Assembly: GCF_044197065.1 (NCBI RefSeq)
Contig: NZ_JBIQOI010000002.1
Span: 744,001 to 808,000, forward strand
Direction of reading: 5' to 3'
Length of the DNA stretch: 64,000 nucleotides
Origin: Kluyvera ascorbata_C
GTDB taxonomy: Bacteria > Pseudomonadota > Gammaproteobacteria > Enterobacterales > Enterobacteriaceae
Position numbers and translations under genes: made by a program. Positions 17,890 to 28,400 of this stretch are shown here, one piece after another (the stretch's first letter is position 1; every line of letters starts with the position of its first letter). The notes under the pieces were generated by a model. That model had not been told where the DNA came from, ran no database searches, and saw only the letters and a program-made list of their open reading frames with translations.

Positions 17890-18753
17890 TTAGCTGGCTA
17901 CCGCCATGCCGACGGTCATATGCAGACCATAGAATACGCCACGGCCAATCATCTCACCGACCAGCACCAGCACAAACGCCAGGCTCAGCAACGGTAACGC
18001 GGGCTGATAGCCTTTAAGCTGTGGTGCGACCCAGCAGACCAGCGCCAGAGCGATTGCCACGATACGCCACGCCATCAGCGAGCCGTAGTCAGGCACCAGC
18101 GCGGAAGCTTGCTGGATTGAGCTCTGAATCGACGCCAGCTCTACACCCTGCATCGTGGTGACAATCACGCTCACCACCAGCGCAGCAAGGCTAATAACCG
18201 GCAGCAGACGCATGCCCCAGCCTTCAACGCCTGCCCAGCGTAACAGCAGATAACCGAGCAGCGGGCCGCCGATAAACAGCGTCAGGAAGAAGCTCAGCGG
18301 CGTCCAGATGGTGAACCAGGTTGGCACGGTATCGATGGTGTTATAGACACGCACCATCATCCAGACAAACACCACTCCCAGCACCATGGTCACCACCAGC
18401 CACACGCTGCGCAACGCACAGGAAAGCTTGTTGGTGACCGCCAGCAGCCAGCCAATACCGCCGACAGCAAAGAAGATTGCGCCGCTGGCAATTTCGTTAC
18501 TCAGCGAGGAAGCCCCCACGCGGTTCAGCGAGTTAAAGGCGCGCATTGGCGAACCGAGGTGCAGCGTTGATGCAACAAAGCCAATGCCCATCAACACCCA
18601 CAGCGCAAACATGCTCAGTACTACGCGCTGCTGCTGTTCACGAGGGAGTTGCCCCTTGATTAACGCCAGCGCCAGGACGATAAATCCGCCAGCTACACAC
18701 TGCCCAAAGACCGTGAAGATCATCAACGGCCATTCATGCCATCCACTACCCAT
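17890..18753 (-). CDS. dmsC: DMSO reductase anchor subunit DmsC
   Basis: Membrane anchor that holds DmsAB to the inner membrane and takes electrons from menaquinol. It has 287 residues from the ATG giving MGSGWHEWPLMIF, the E. coli length, with eight hydrophobic helices. An in-frame start at 18810 overlaps dmsB and is rejected. It begins 1 bp after dmsB ends, so translation is probably coupled. Confidence 0.96.
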   Translation of the reverse strand: MGSGWHEWPLMIFTVFGQCVAGGFIVLALALIKGQLPREQQQRVVLSMFALWVLMGIGFVASTLHLGSPMRAFNSLNRVGASSLSNEIASGAIFFAVGGIGWLLAVTNKLSCALRSVWLVVTMVLGVVFVWMMVRVYNTIDTVPTWFTIWTPLSFFLTLFIGGPLLGYLLLRWAGVEGWGMRLLPVISLAALVVSVIVTTMQGVELASIQSSIQQASALVPDYGSLMAWRIVAIALALVCWVAPQLKGYQPALPLLSLAFVLVLVGEMIGRGVFYGLHMTVGMAVAS

Positions 18754-18754
18754 C

Positions 18755-19372
18755 TCACACCTCCTTCGGATTGGCCAGATAGCCAGTGGTATCGCCGCAC
18801 GGACGTGCATTGGCGTTAGGTTTAATCACAATGCTTGGCTTAGTGAAGTGAGCAGAAGGCAGCGGAGCAACCGCCGCCAGCGTACCGTGCTTCTGACGCA
18901 GCTCTTCGATAGGGCCGAAATCCAACGCGCGCAACGGGCAGGATTCCACGCAAATCGGTTTCTTGCCTTCTGCTACACGCTCATGACAGCCATCGCATTT
19001 GGTCATGTGACCTTTGGCTTCGTTGTACTGCGGCGCGCCGTACGGGCAGGCCATGTGACAGTAGCGGCAGCCGATGCAGACATCTTCGTTGACGACCACA
19101 AAGCCATCTTCACGTTTGTGCATCGCGCCGCTCGGGCACACTTTGGTACAGGCAGGGTCTTCGCAGTGGTTACAGGCGATGGACAGGTAATAGGCAAAGA
19201 CGTTCTGGTTCCAGACGCCGTTATCTTCCTGCCAGTCGCCGCCCGCGTATTCGTAGATACGACGGAAGCTGACGTCCGGAGTTAAGTCTTTGTAATCTTT
19301 ACACGCCAGCTCGCAGGTTTTACAACCGGTGCAACGCGCGGAGTCAATAAAAAAGCCATATTGGGTAGTCAT
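18755..19372 (-). CDS. dmsB: DMSO reductase iron-sulfur subunit DmsB
   Basis: Electron-transfer subunit with four [4Fe-4S] clusters, bridging DmsC and DmsA. It has 205 residues. Four ferredoxin-type cysteine groups are visible, including CTGCKTCELAC near residue 15, CNHCEDPACTKVCP in the middle, and CIGCRYCHMACPYGAP with KCDGCHERV after it. It is the middle gene of dmsABC, 10 bp after dmsA. Confidence 0.97.
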   Translation of the reverse strand: MTTQYGFFIDSARCTGCKTCELACKDYKDLTPDVSFRRIYEYAGGDWQEDNGVWNQNVFAYYLSIACNHCEDPACTKVCPSGAMHKREDGFVVVNEDVCIGCRYCHMACPYGAPQYNEAKGHMTKCDGCHERVAEGKKPICVESCPLRALDFGPIEELRQKHGTLAAVAPLPSAHFTKPSIVIKPNANARPCGDTTGYLANPKEV

Positions 19373-19382
19373 CGGTTACTCC

Positions 19383-21827
19383 TTACACCTTCTCAACCTG
19401 GACAAGGTTCGTATGCGATGGGTTGCCTTTCGCCAACGGCGATGGGCGTTGAGTGGTCAGCACGTTAATGCAGCCCGCCTGGTCGATACGTCCGGAATCC
19501 GGGTTGTACCAGGCACCCTCACCCAGCGCGACGATGCCCGGCATCATGCGCGGCGTTACCTTAGCTTCAATATGCACTTCCCCACGGTCGTTAAAGATAC
19601 GTATGCGATCGCCATTGGCGATGCCGCGTTTCTTCGCATCCAGCGGGTTGATCCACATCTCCTGACGACAGGCCGCTTTCAGCACATCAACGTTGCCGTA
19701 AGTCGAGTGAACGCGAGCTTTGTAGTGGAAACCGGTCAGCTGCAGCGGGAATTTCTCCGCCAGCGGATCGTTGTAGTTTTCAAAGCCTGGGGTGTAGATC
19801 GGTAACGGATCGATAACATCGCCTTCGGCCAGTTCCCAGGTCGCGGCAATTTTTGCCAGTTCCTGCGAGTAGATTTCAATTTTCCCTGACGGCGTGGTCA
19901 GCGGATTGGCCTGTGGATCTTCACGGAAGGCTTTATAGGCGACGTGATGCCCTTCCGGGTCACGCTGCTTGAAGATGCCCTGCTTACGGAAGGTATCGAA
20001 GTCCGGCAGTTCCGGCACGGCCTGACGAGAGAGCTCATGCAGATGACGCATCCATCCTTCCTGCGTCCGCCCTTCGGTAAACTGCTGCTCGACGCCCATA
20101 CGTTTCGCCAGCTCAGTAGTCATCTCATAGATCGTTTTGCACTCAAAACGCGGTTTGATGACCTGATCGGTAAAGATAACGTAGGACATGTTTCCGCAGG
20201 AAGCATCCATCGCGAAATCCATCTGTTCAGACGCGGTACAGTCTGGCAGCAGGATATCGGCATATTTCGCCGACGATGTCATGTGGCAGTCAATCACCAC
20301 AATCATTTCGCACTTCTTATCATCCTGCAGAATTTCATGGGTGCGGTTGATTTCAGAGTGCTGGTTAATCAGGCAGTTTCCGGCATAGTTCCAGATCATT
20401 TTGATCGGCACATCCAGCTTGTCTTTGCCACGCACACCGTCGCGCAGCGCGGTCATTTCCGGACCGCGGACGATTGCATCGGTCCACATAAACATGGAAA
20501 TGCTGGTCTGTACCGGGTTTTCCAGCGTAGGCATACGCTCAAACGGCACCTCATAGGAGCCCTCACGTGCGCCGCTGTTGCCGCCGTTGATCCCGACGTT
20601 ACCGGTCAGAATCGACAGCATGGAGATAGCACGGGTAGCAATTTCGCCATTAGCATGACGCTGAGGGCCCCAGCCCTGGGAAATATAGGCTGGTTTAGCC
20701 AGCGCAATTTCGCGCGCCAGTTTCACGATACGCTCAGCAGGAATACCGGTAATGGTCGCGGCCCACTCCGGCGTTTTCGCCGTAGCATCGCTGCCTTGTC
20801 CCAGAATGTAGGCTTTATAGTGACCGTTTGCCGGTGCACCTTCCGGCAGCGTTTTCTCGTCGTAGCCAACGCAGTATTTATCGAGGAACGGCTGATCGAC
20901 CAGATTTTCGGTGATCATCACCCACGCCAGCGCCGAAACCAGCGCCGCATCGGTACCTGGGCGGATTGGGATCCACTCATCTTCACGCCCAGCACCGGTA
21001 TCGGTATAGCGTGGATCGACAATGATCATGCGTGCATTCGATTTCTGCCGCGCCTGCTCCAGGTAGTACGTCACCCCACCGCCGCTCATACGCGTTTCGC
21101 CAGGGTTGTTACCAAACAGCACGACCAGCTTACTATTTTCGATATCTGATGGGCTGTTGCCGTCGGCCCAGCCACCGTAGGTATAATTCAGGCCCGCGGC
21201 AATCTGCGCAGAAGAGTAGTCACCATAGTGGTTCAGATAACCGCCGCAGCAGTTCATCAAGCGTGCAACCAGGGTTTTTCCCGGCGGCCAGGAACGGGTC
21301 AGCGTACCGCCAAGGGTACCGGTACCGTAGTTGAGATAGATAGATTCGTTACCGTAATCTTTAATCAGCCGCTTCATGTTGTCGGCAATGGTATCAAAAG
21401 CTTCTTCCCAGCTGATGCGTTCGAATTTACCTTCGCCACGCTTACCTACCCGCTTCATCGGGTACTTCAGACGATCGGGATTATAGACACGACGACGCAT
21501 AGAACGACCACGCAGACAGGCGCGAACCTGATGCAGGCCGTCGTAGTTATCATCACCGGTATTATCCGTTTCGACGTATTTAATCTCGCCATCGACAACA
21601 TGCATGCGCAGCGGGCAGCGACTTCCACAGTTAACCGTACACGCACTCCAGGTTACGCGCTCTGGCGCCGTAGCAGGCGCAATCGCCTCCGCGGCATTCA
21701 CGATGCGGCTGAAGGGAAGCGTAAACGCACTGCTGGCCATCGCCAGTCCGCCAATGGCCGTGGTTTTCATCAAACCACGACGGCTGACCTCGGTTGCCAA
21801 TAAAGCATCGGGGGTTTCAGTTTTCAT
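19383..21827 (-). CDS. dmsA: DMSO reductase catalytic subunit DmsA
   Basis: Bis-MGD molybdenum enzyme that reduces dimethyl sulfoxide and related N- and S-oxides as terminal acceptor in anaerobic respiration. It has 814 residues, the E. coli length. The N-terminus carries a twin-arginine signal (SRRGLMK) followed by a hydrophobic stretch ending near NAAEA. An N-terminal cysteine group (CTVNCGSRC, then CLRG) ligates an iron-sulfur cluster, and molybdopterin-oxidoreductase domains follow. It is the first gene of dmsABC and is preceded by an FNR site. Confidence 0.97.
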   Translation of the reverse strand: MKTETPDALLATEVSRRGLMKTTAIGGLAMASSAFTLPFSRIVNAAEAIAPATAPERVTWSACTVNCGSRCPLRMHVVDGEIKYVETDNTGDDNYDGLHQVRACLRGRSMRRRVYNPDRLKYPMKRVGKRGEGKFERISWEEAFDTIADNMKRLIKDYGNESIYLNYGTGTLGGTLTRSWPPGKTLVARLMNCCGGYLNHYGDYSSAQIAAGLNYTYGGWADGNSPSDIENSKLVVLFGNNPGETRMSGGGVTYYLEQARQKSNARMIIVDPRYTDTGAGREDEWIPIRPGTDAALVSALAWVMITENLVDQPFLDKYCVGYDEKTLPEGAPANGHYKAYILGQGSDATAKTPEWAATITGIPAERIVKLAREIALAKPAYISQGWGPQRHANGEIATRAISMLSILTGNVGINGGNSGAREGSYEVPFERMPTLENPVQTSISMFMWTDAIVRGPEMTALRDGVRGKDKLDVPIKMIWNYAGNCLINQHSEINRTHEILQDDKKCEMIVVIDCHMTSSAKYADILLPDCTASEQMDFAMDASCGNMSYVIFTDQVIKPRFECKTIYEMTTELAKRMGVEQQFTEGRTQEGWMRHLHELSRQAVPELPDFDTFRKQGIFKQRDPEGHHVAYKAFREDPQANPLTTPSGKIEIYSQELAKIAATWELAEGDVIDPLPIYTPGFENYNDPLAEKFPLQLTGFHYKARVHSTYGNVDVLKAACRQEMWINPLDAKKRGIANGDRIRIFNDRGEVHIEAKVTPRMMPGIVALGEGAWYNPDSGRIDQAGCINVLTTQRPSPLAKGNPSHTNLVQVEKV

Positions 21828-21961
21828 GGACTCTCACTTCATTGCTAACATTGAAAACATCATCCGCTATATAGTTATTTATATAACGAAATACTGTTAT
21901 TATAGTTTTATATGCTGGTGGTACTTAGAAGGGAGTATTAAACGTTCTACCAGGAGAGGTA

Positions 21962-21975
21962 TTGTTCGGTATCAA
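21962..21975 (-). promoter_or_regulatory. FNR site of the dmsA promoter
   Basis: On the minus strand TTGATACCGAACAA, a near-consensus FNR site (TTGAT-N4-ATCAA with one mismatch) like that of E. coli dmsA. A TAATAC -10 (complement of 21935-21940) places the site centre near -41.5, with a leader of about 100 nt before dmsA. Confidence 0.82.
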
Positions 21976-21984
21976 TGCGGATAT

Positions 21985-22012
21985 AAAAAAAGCGCCTTGC
22001 GGCGCTTTTTTT
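21985..22012 (-). terminator. Terminator after serS
   Basis: Stem AGCGCC/GGCGCT with TTGC loop, flanked by A7 and T7, so it is bidirectional. It ends serS and insulates the dmsA promoter from read-through. Confidence 0.87.
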
Positions 22013-22026
22013 GTAAAACGGTAGGA

Positions 22027-23319
22027 TTAACCGATGTATTCCAGACCGTTCATGTATGGACGCAGTACTTCAGGTACTTCGATACGGCCATCTGCCTGCT
22101 GGTAGTTTTCCAGCACGGCAACCAGCGTACGACCTACGGCCAGGCCAGACCCGTTCAGGGTGTGCACGAGGCGCGTTTTCTTGTCGGATTTGCTGCGGCA
22201 GCGAGCCTGCATGCGGCGCGCCTGGAAGTCCCAGACGTTAGAGCAAGAGGAGATCTCACGGTAGGTATTCTGCGCGGGAACCCAGACTTCGAGGTCATAG
22301 GTTTTGCAAGCGCCGAAGCCCATATCACCGGTGCACAGAATGATTTTACGGTACGGCAGACCCAGCAATTGCAGGACTTTTTCCGCGTGACCGGTCATCT
22401 CTTCCAGCGCTTCCATAGAATCTTCTGGACGAACGATCTGCACCATTTCAACTTTGTCGAACTGGTGCATACGAATCAGACCACGAGTGTCACGGCCGTA
22501 GGAACCCGCTTCAGAGCGGAAGCACGGCGTGTGCGCAGTCATTTTGATCGGCAGATCGTCTTCATCGATGATTTCATCGCGCACCAGGTTGGTCAGCGGC
22601 ACTTCTGCCGTTGGGATCAGCGCGTAGTTGCTGCTGTCTGCTTCTTCTTCCAGCGGACGAGTATGGAACAGGTCGCCAGCAAATTTCGGCAGTTGACCGG
22701 TGCCGTACAGCGTGTCCTGGTTTACCAGGTAAGGCACATAGTTTTCACTATAGCCGTGCTGTTCGGTGTGCAGATCCAGCATGAACTGCGCCAATGCGCG
22801 GTGCATACGGGCAATCTGGCCTTTCATCACGACGAAACGTGAACCGGTCAGCTTAACGGCAGCAGCAAAGTCCAGCCCGCTGTGCATTTCACCCAGCGTA
22901 ACATGGTCGCGGATTTCGAAATCGAATTCACGCGGCGTGCCCCAGCGGCTAACTTCAACGTTGTCGTTTTCGTCACGGCCTACCGGTGCATCATCATGCG
23001 GGATGTTCGGGATAGTCAGCGCAATATCGCGAATCTCAGCCAGCAGAACATCCAGTTCTGATTTAGCGGCATCAAGTTGTTCGCCAAGCTTGTTCACTTC
23101 CAGGCGTAAAGGCTCAATGTCTTCCCCGCGTGCTTTCGCCTGGCCGATGGATTTCGATCGCGAGTTACGCTCTGCCTGCAGATTTTCAGTTTCTACCTGC
23201 AGTACTTTACGACGCTCTTCAAGAGCGCGAAGTTTATCTACATCCAGCTTAAAGCCCCGGCGTGCCAGTTTTTCTGCGACTGCGTCTGGCTCTGTACGCA
23301 GCAGATTGGGATCGAGCAT
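22027..23319 (-). CDS. serS: Seryl-tRNA synthetase
   Basis: Class II aminoacyl-tRNA synthetase that charges tRNA-Ser and also tRNA-Sec with serine. It has 430 residues from the start giving MLDPNLLRTEPDAVAEKL, the E. coli length. Residues about 27-103 form the long antiparallel coiled coil that contacts the tRNA variable arm. Class II motifs follow (FRSEAGSYGRDTRGLIRMHQF for motif 2, and GSGLAVGRTLVAVLENYQ for motif 3). An in-frame start at 23376 is rejected. It is 92 bp downstream of rarA in the same direction. Confidence 0.98.
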   Translation of the reverse strand: MLDPNLLRTEPDAVAEKLARRGFKLDVDKLRALEERRKVLQVETENLQAERNSRSKSIGQAKARGEDIEPLRLEVNKLGEQLDAAKSELDVLLAEIRDIALTIPNIPHDDAPVGRDENDNVEVSRWGTPREFDFEIRDHVTLGEMHSGLDFAAAVKLTGSRFVVMKGQIARMHRALAQFMLDLHTEQHGYSENYVPYLVNQDTLYGTGQLPKFAGDLFHTRPLEEEADSSNYALIPTAEVPLTNLVRDEIIDEDDLPIKMTAHTPCFRSEAGSYGRDTRGLIRMHQFDKVEMVQIVRPEDSMEALEEMTGHAEKVLQLLGLPYRKIILCTGDMGFGACKTYDLEVWVPAQNTYREISSCSNVWDFQARRMQARCRSKSDKKTRLVHTLNGSGLAVGRTLVAVLENYQQADGRIEVPEVLRPYMNGLEYIG

Positions 23320-23411
23320 GCTTATCCTATGCTTATCGAATTGAAAGTGGAGTATGCGACCACAGCCCGTGGTCACAGAGGTACATCGACAACATTACCG
23401 CAACGACTGCA

Positions 23412-24755
23412 CTAGCGGTAGCGTTTTGTGCGGCTATTTTGATCCTGTTCAGCGAGCCAGGCGAGCTTTTCGCCAATCTTGCCTTCAAGACCTCGGTTGG
23501 TCGGGTGATAGTAGCGCGTTTGTGCCATTTCGCTGGGGAAATACTCTTCGCCAGCGGCGTACGCGTTTGGCTCGTCGTGGGCATAACGATATTCCTGCCC
23601 GTAACCCATCTCTTTCATCAGTTTGGTTGGCGCGTTTCGCAGATGCACCGGTACGTCGTAATCCGGGCGTTCCCGAGCATCGGCCATTGCAGCTTTAAAA
23701 GCGGTATAGACGGCGTTGCTTTTCGGTGCGCAGGCCAGGTAAACAATCGCCTGTGCAATGGCGCGCTCCCCTTCCGCCGGACCGACGCGGGTGAAGCAGT
23801 CCCAGGCGGAAATCGCTACCTGCATCGCGCGTGGGTCGGCGTTGCCGACATCTTCTGAAGCAATGGCAAGGCAACGACGTGCGACATAGAGCGGATCGCC
23901 GCCCGCGCTGATAATGCGGGCGTACCAGTAGAGCGCCGCATCGGGCGCGCTGCCGCGTACCGATTTATGCAGCGCCGAAATCAGGTCATAGAAGCGGTCG
24001 CCTTTGTTATCAAAGCGAGCGCTGCGCTCACCGGCGATTTCGGTCAAAAGCTGAGGCTGCAAGACGCGCTTGCCAGCATCATCCAACTCCGCCATATCAG
24101 CCATCATTTCGAGCGTATTGAGCGCACGACGGGCATCGCCGTTGACCAGTTCAGCAATCGCGCGGCGGGTGTCGTCCGGCAGAACAATATCCTGCCCGCC
24201 GTAGCCACGCGCCTTGTCTTCCATGGCTTGACTCAGTACCTGCTCAATATCTTCGGTGGTCAGGGATTTCAGCAGGTAAACGCGAGCGCGGGAGAGCAGC
24301 GCCGAGTTGAGCTCAAACGAGGGATTTTCGGTAGTTGCGCCAATAAACGTGATGGTGCCGTCTTCAATGTGCGGCAGGAAAGCATCCTGCTGGCTTTTGT
24401 TGAAGCGGTGAACTTCATCGACGAACAGAATGGTACGGCGACCAGCGTTGCGGTTCTGTCGGGCACGCTCGATGGCTTCACGAATCTCTTTCACCCCGGA
24501 GGTGACAGCAGAGATTCGCTCAACATCGGCATTCGCGTAGCGAGCAATCACTTCCGCCAGCGTCGTTTTCCCCGTACCCGGCGGCCCCCAAAGGATCATC
24601 GAATGCAGGTGTCCGGCTTCAATAGCGCGCGGCAGCGGTTTGCCAGCAGCCAGCAGATGCTGCTGGCCGATATACTGCGCTAAGTTTTCTGGCCGCATAC
24701 GTGCGGCCAGAGGTTGGAAGGTATTATCAGAAAAATCGAGCGACAAATTGCCCAC
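23412..24755 (-). CDS. rarA: Replication-associated recombination protein A (MgsA/WRNIP1 family)
   Basis: AAA+ ATPase of the RarA/Mgs1/WRNIP1 family, related to clamp-loader subunits, that acts at stalled replication forks. It has 447 residues, equal to E. coli RarA. Walker A GPPGTGKTT lies near residue 55, Walker B is LFVDEVHRF, and SALLSRARVYLLKSL marks the arginine-finger region; a C-terminal tetramerisation domain follows. It begins 9 bp after lolA, so the two are probably co-transcribed, as in E. coli. Confidence 0.96.
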   Translation of the reverse strand: MGNLSLDFSDNTFQPLAARMRPENLAQYIGQQHLLAAGKPLPRAIEAGHLHSMILWGPPGTGKTTLAEVIARYANADVERISAVTSGVKEIREAIERARQNRNAGRRTILFVDEVHRFNKSQQDAFLPHIEDGTITFIGATTENPSFELNSALLSRARVYLLKSLTTEDIEQVLSQAMEDKARGYGGQDIVLPDDTRRAIAELVNGDARRALNTLEMMADMAELDDAGKRVLQPQLLTEIAGERSARFDNKGDRFYDLISALHKSVRGSAPDAALYWYARIISAGGDPLYVARRCLAIASEDVGNADPRAMQVAISAWDCFTRVGPAEGERAIAQAIVYLACAPKSNAVYTAFKAAMADARERPDYDVPVHLRNAPTKLMKEMGYGQEYRYAHDEPNAYAAGEEYFPSEMAQTRYYHPTNRGLEGKIGEKLAWLAEQDQNSRTKRYR

Positions 24756-24764
24756 GCCTGCCTC

Positions 24765-25376
24765 TTACTTACGCTGATCGTCCACCGTCACGCCCTGCGG
24801 CGGTGTAAAGGTGAATTTGGACGCTTCTATCGCACCATTTTGCTGCGATTTCAGCTGGTAACTGCTGCGCTGATCGTCCTGCTCGATGGCGCTGAACTGA
24901 TGAATCGTGCCATCACGGCCAACGTTAATCGTGAATTTCTTCAGGTTGCCGTTGCTGCCGCGCGGCGTCAGCACAAAGTCATCGCCGGTCTGCTGAATAT
25001 TATACTGCTGCCAATCGCTGGCCTGGTTACGGGCAATCAGCATAAACGGCGTATTGCCCGTCGCATCTTTCAGCCAGGTTGCCGTCGCCTGTTCAACAAA
25101 CGGATTGTAGAACCACAGCGTTTTACCGTCAGACACCAGAATGCTTTCATCCGGCTGCGTCATGTGCCAGTTAAACAGGTTCGGGCGTTTTACCCACAGA
25201 TCACCCTGGCCTTCCTGCACCGCATTACCGCTGCCGTCGGTCACTTTTTGGGTGAAGCTGGCGTGGAAGCTGCTGACTTTATCCAGGCGGCTTTTCAGGT
25301 CGCCTGCGGCATCAGCCCATACGCTGCTGACAACAAAGCTGGAAAGTAATGCACACGTGATCGCGATTTTTTTCAT
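24765..25376 (-). CDS. lolA: Outer-membrane lipoprotein carrier protein LolA
   Basis: Periplasmic chaperone that takes lipoproteins released by LolCDE and delivers them to LolB at the outer membrane. It has 203 residues, with a Sec signal peptide (MKKIAITCALLSSFVVSSVWA) cleaved before DAAGDLK, leaving the single-domain half-barrel. It follows ftsK by 122 bp. Confidence 0.97.
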   Translation of the reverse strand: MKKIAITCALLSSFVVSSVWADAAGDLKSRLDKVSSFHASFTQKVTDGSGNAVQEGQGDLWVKRPNLFNWHMTQPDESILVSDGKTLWFYNPFVEQATATWLKDATGNTPFMLIARNQASDWQQYNIQQTGDDFVLTPRGSNGNLKKFTINVGRDGTIHQFSAIEQDDQRSSYQLKSQQNGAIEASKFTFTPPQGVTVDDQRK

Positions 25377-25498
25377 TATTAATCCTTAAATAGCTTCATG
25401 CTCCCGGCAGGAGAGCCTCTGGCACTCACTCTAAGACTTCGCCCAGAGTGGTGACAGAAGAAAATACTGAATTTTTACTAATTTACCCATCTTTGCAA

Positions 25499-28400
25499 TC
25501 AATCGAACGGCGGCGGTGCCAGCACCTCACGGTTGCCGTTGTGCCCCTGCTCGCTGACGATCCCCTGCGCTTCCATCTGTTCGATAATTCGTGCAGCGCG
25601 GTTGTAGCCAATGCGGAACTGGCGCTGTACGCCAGAGATCGACGCTTTGCGTTTCTGGGTCACAAAGTTGACCGCCTGATCGAACAGTGGATCCAGCTCT
25701 TCACCGCCATCAAAGCCACCGCCGCCGCCTTCGCTTTCGCTGTCGGAGGTGATGCCATCAACATACTGCGGACGACCGCGAGCCTTCCAGTCCTGAACCA
25801 CCGCATGCACTTCCTGGTCACGGACAAACGCCCCGTGAACGCGCACCGGGTTGTTGGAGTTAGGGCCAGCGTAGAGCATATCACCCATTCCCAGCAGCGA
25901 CTCAGCGCCGCCCTGGTCAAGAATGGTACGGGAGTCAATTTTACTCGAGACGGTAAACGCGATACGCGTCGGGATGTTGGCCTTGATAAGGCCAGTTATC
26001 ACATCCACCGACGGACGCTGAGTTGCCAGAACCAGGTGGATACCCGCGGCACGCGCTTTCTGCGCCAGGCGGGCGATCAGCTCTTCCACCTTCTTACCGA
26101 CGGTCATCATCAGGTCGGCAAATTCATCAACCAGCACCACGATGTACGGCAGTTTTTCCAGCACCGGATGCGTTGCATCCATGCTGTCGCCCGGTTTCCA
26201 GTATGGATCCGGAATCGGACGGCCCATGCGCGCCGCTTCAGCAATCTTATCGTTATAGCCGGCAAGATTTCGCACGCCAAGCGCCGACATCAGTTTATAG
26301 CGACGCTCCATTTCGTTGACGCTCCAGCGCAGGGCGTTGGCCGCATCCTTCATGTCGGTGACCACTTCAGTCAACAGATGCGGGATCCCTTCGTAGACCG
26401 ACAGTTCCAGCATTTTCGGGTCGATCATGATGAAACGCACGTCTTCAGGCTGCGCTTTGTAGAGCATGCTGAGGATCATGGCGTTCACGCCGACGGACTT
26501 ACCGGAACCGGTTGTACCGGCAACCAGCAGGTGTGGCATTTTGGCGAGATCGGCAACCACCGGCTCACCGGCAATATCTTTACCCAGCACTACGGTCAAC
26601 GGTGATGGGTTATCACGGAATTTATCGCAGTCGAGCACTTCACGCAGGTAGACGGTCTGACGCTTTTTGTTCGGCAGTTCCAGACCAACGTACGGTTTAC
26701 CCGGAATCACTTCCACCACGCGTACCGCAACGGTCGAGAGCGATCGCGCCAGGTCACGAGACAGGTTAGAAATTCGTGCCGCCTTCACGCCAGGCGCCAG
26801 GTTCAGCTCGAAGCGGGTAATGACCGGACCCGGAGAGTAGTTCACGACGTCCGCTTTAATGCGATAATCGGCCAGACGAGTCTCAACCAGACGCGCCATC
26901 TGTTCCAGCGCGAAGGTATCTACCGGCTCCACTTCCGTTGGCGGCGGCGTTAACAGATCTAACGACGGCAGCGGCGTTGTCGGCTTCTGCAGCGGACGAT
27001 CGTCGCCGTTACGCATGAGCAGCGGGTGAATCAGGCTCTCCTGCGGCGGCGTTACCGGCTGCTGCACAGGCTGCTGTTGTGGCGGCTGTGCAAATTGTTG
27101 CTGAGGCTGCGCATACTGCTGCTGCGGCTGATGATAGCCCTGCACATGCTGCGGTGGCTGTTGAGTCTGGTGATGGCCCTGAGCGTACTGCGACGGCTGC
27201 TGCGGTTGAGGCGGCGGCGTTACGGTAGGTTCCGGCATCACGCTCGGCGTAAACAAAGGTGCCCTCGGCGTATCATCCACCAGGGTTTTCATCGGTGAGA
27301 ATTCAAAATCGTCGAGTGAGAACGGATGCGCGCCTTCCGGCTGCTCGCTGGCGTAACGGTTCTGCTGAGAAGCCGCAAACTGGCGCGCCAGTTCAGCTTC
27401 AGCCGCCGTATCCGCATCATCGTCGTCAGACACGAAACCATCATGACTTTCCGCTTCACCATAACGCTGCTGCTGCGAGGCGGCAAACTGGCGAGCCAGC
27501 GCATCCTGCTGCATAGCGTCGGCTTCATCGTCAGTCATCGGGTTGCTATCATCATGCTGATAGCGTTCTGCCTCGCGAGCCGCCCGCTCTTCCGCCATCC
27601 GCTGGGAAGGCAGCTTAATACCATAAGATGCGAGCTCACGGCGCGTTGGTACGCGGACTCGGTTAGGGCGCGGCAGCTGCGGGCCAATGCCCTCTTTAAC
27701 CTGCGCGCGCGGCCCTTCTGCAGGGCTAAACAGCGGTGCTGAGGCTGCCGCGGCTGCGGCGGTTCCGGCAGCGGCTGCTGCATGGCGTACGCTCGCTGCC
27801 ACCGGCGCTACCGCGGCAGAAGGTTCTGGCGCAGAAACCGGAACAGACGGCGTGGAGGATGCGCGTTGTTCCATTGGTGCCAGCGGTTCCGGGATCGGTT
27901 GATACCATGCTGCCAGCTGTTCACGTTCGCGCGCACGTTTCTCTTCCACTTCTTCGAAGTAGTACAGCGGCGGACGATGTGCAGGCTTAACGTCTTCCTC
28001 TACAACAGGTTCCGGTTCAGCAACGGGGGCTGGTGTAACCTGCTGTTCGTTCAAATAATCCTGTTCAGCAGAGTATGGCTGCTCGTAAGCAGTTTGCTGA
28101 GGCTGTGAATACTGCGGCTGCTCATACTCAGGCTGCTGAGGCTGGGCATACTGCGGCTGCTCGTAAGCAGGCTGCTGTGGCTGTGCATACTGCGGCTGCT
28201 CATAAGCAGGCTGCTGTGGCTGTGCATACTGCGGCTGCTCATAAGCAGGCTGTTGAGGCTGGGCATACTGCGGCTGCTCGTAAGCTGGCTGCTGTGGCTG
28301 TGCATACTGCGGCTGCTCGTAAGCAGGCTGCTGTGGCTGCGCATATTGCGGTTGCTCGTAAGCAGGCTGCTGTGGCTGCGCATATTGCGGTTGCTGTACC

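Noticed and set aside
19944..21149. 401-codon plus-strand frame over dmsA
   Set aside because: Antisense shadow of dmsA, with Arg/His/Gln-rich composition and no ribosome site.
28078..28395. Regular repeats resembling a CRISPR array
   Set aside because: The 39-bp units are contiguous, without spacers, and encode in-frame PQ-rich repeats of FtsK. No cas genes are present.
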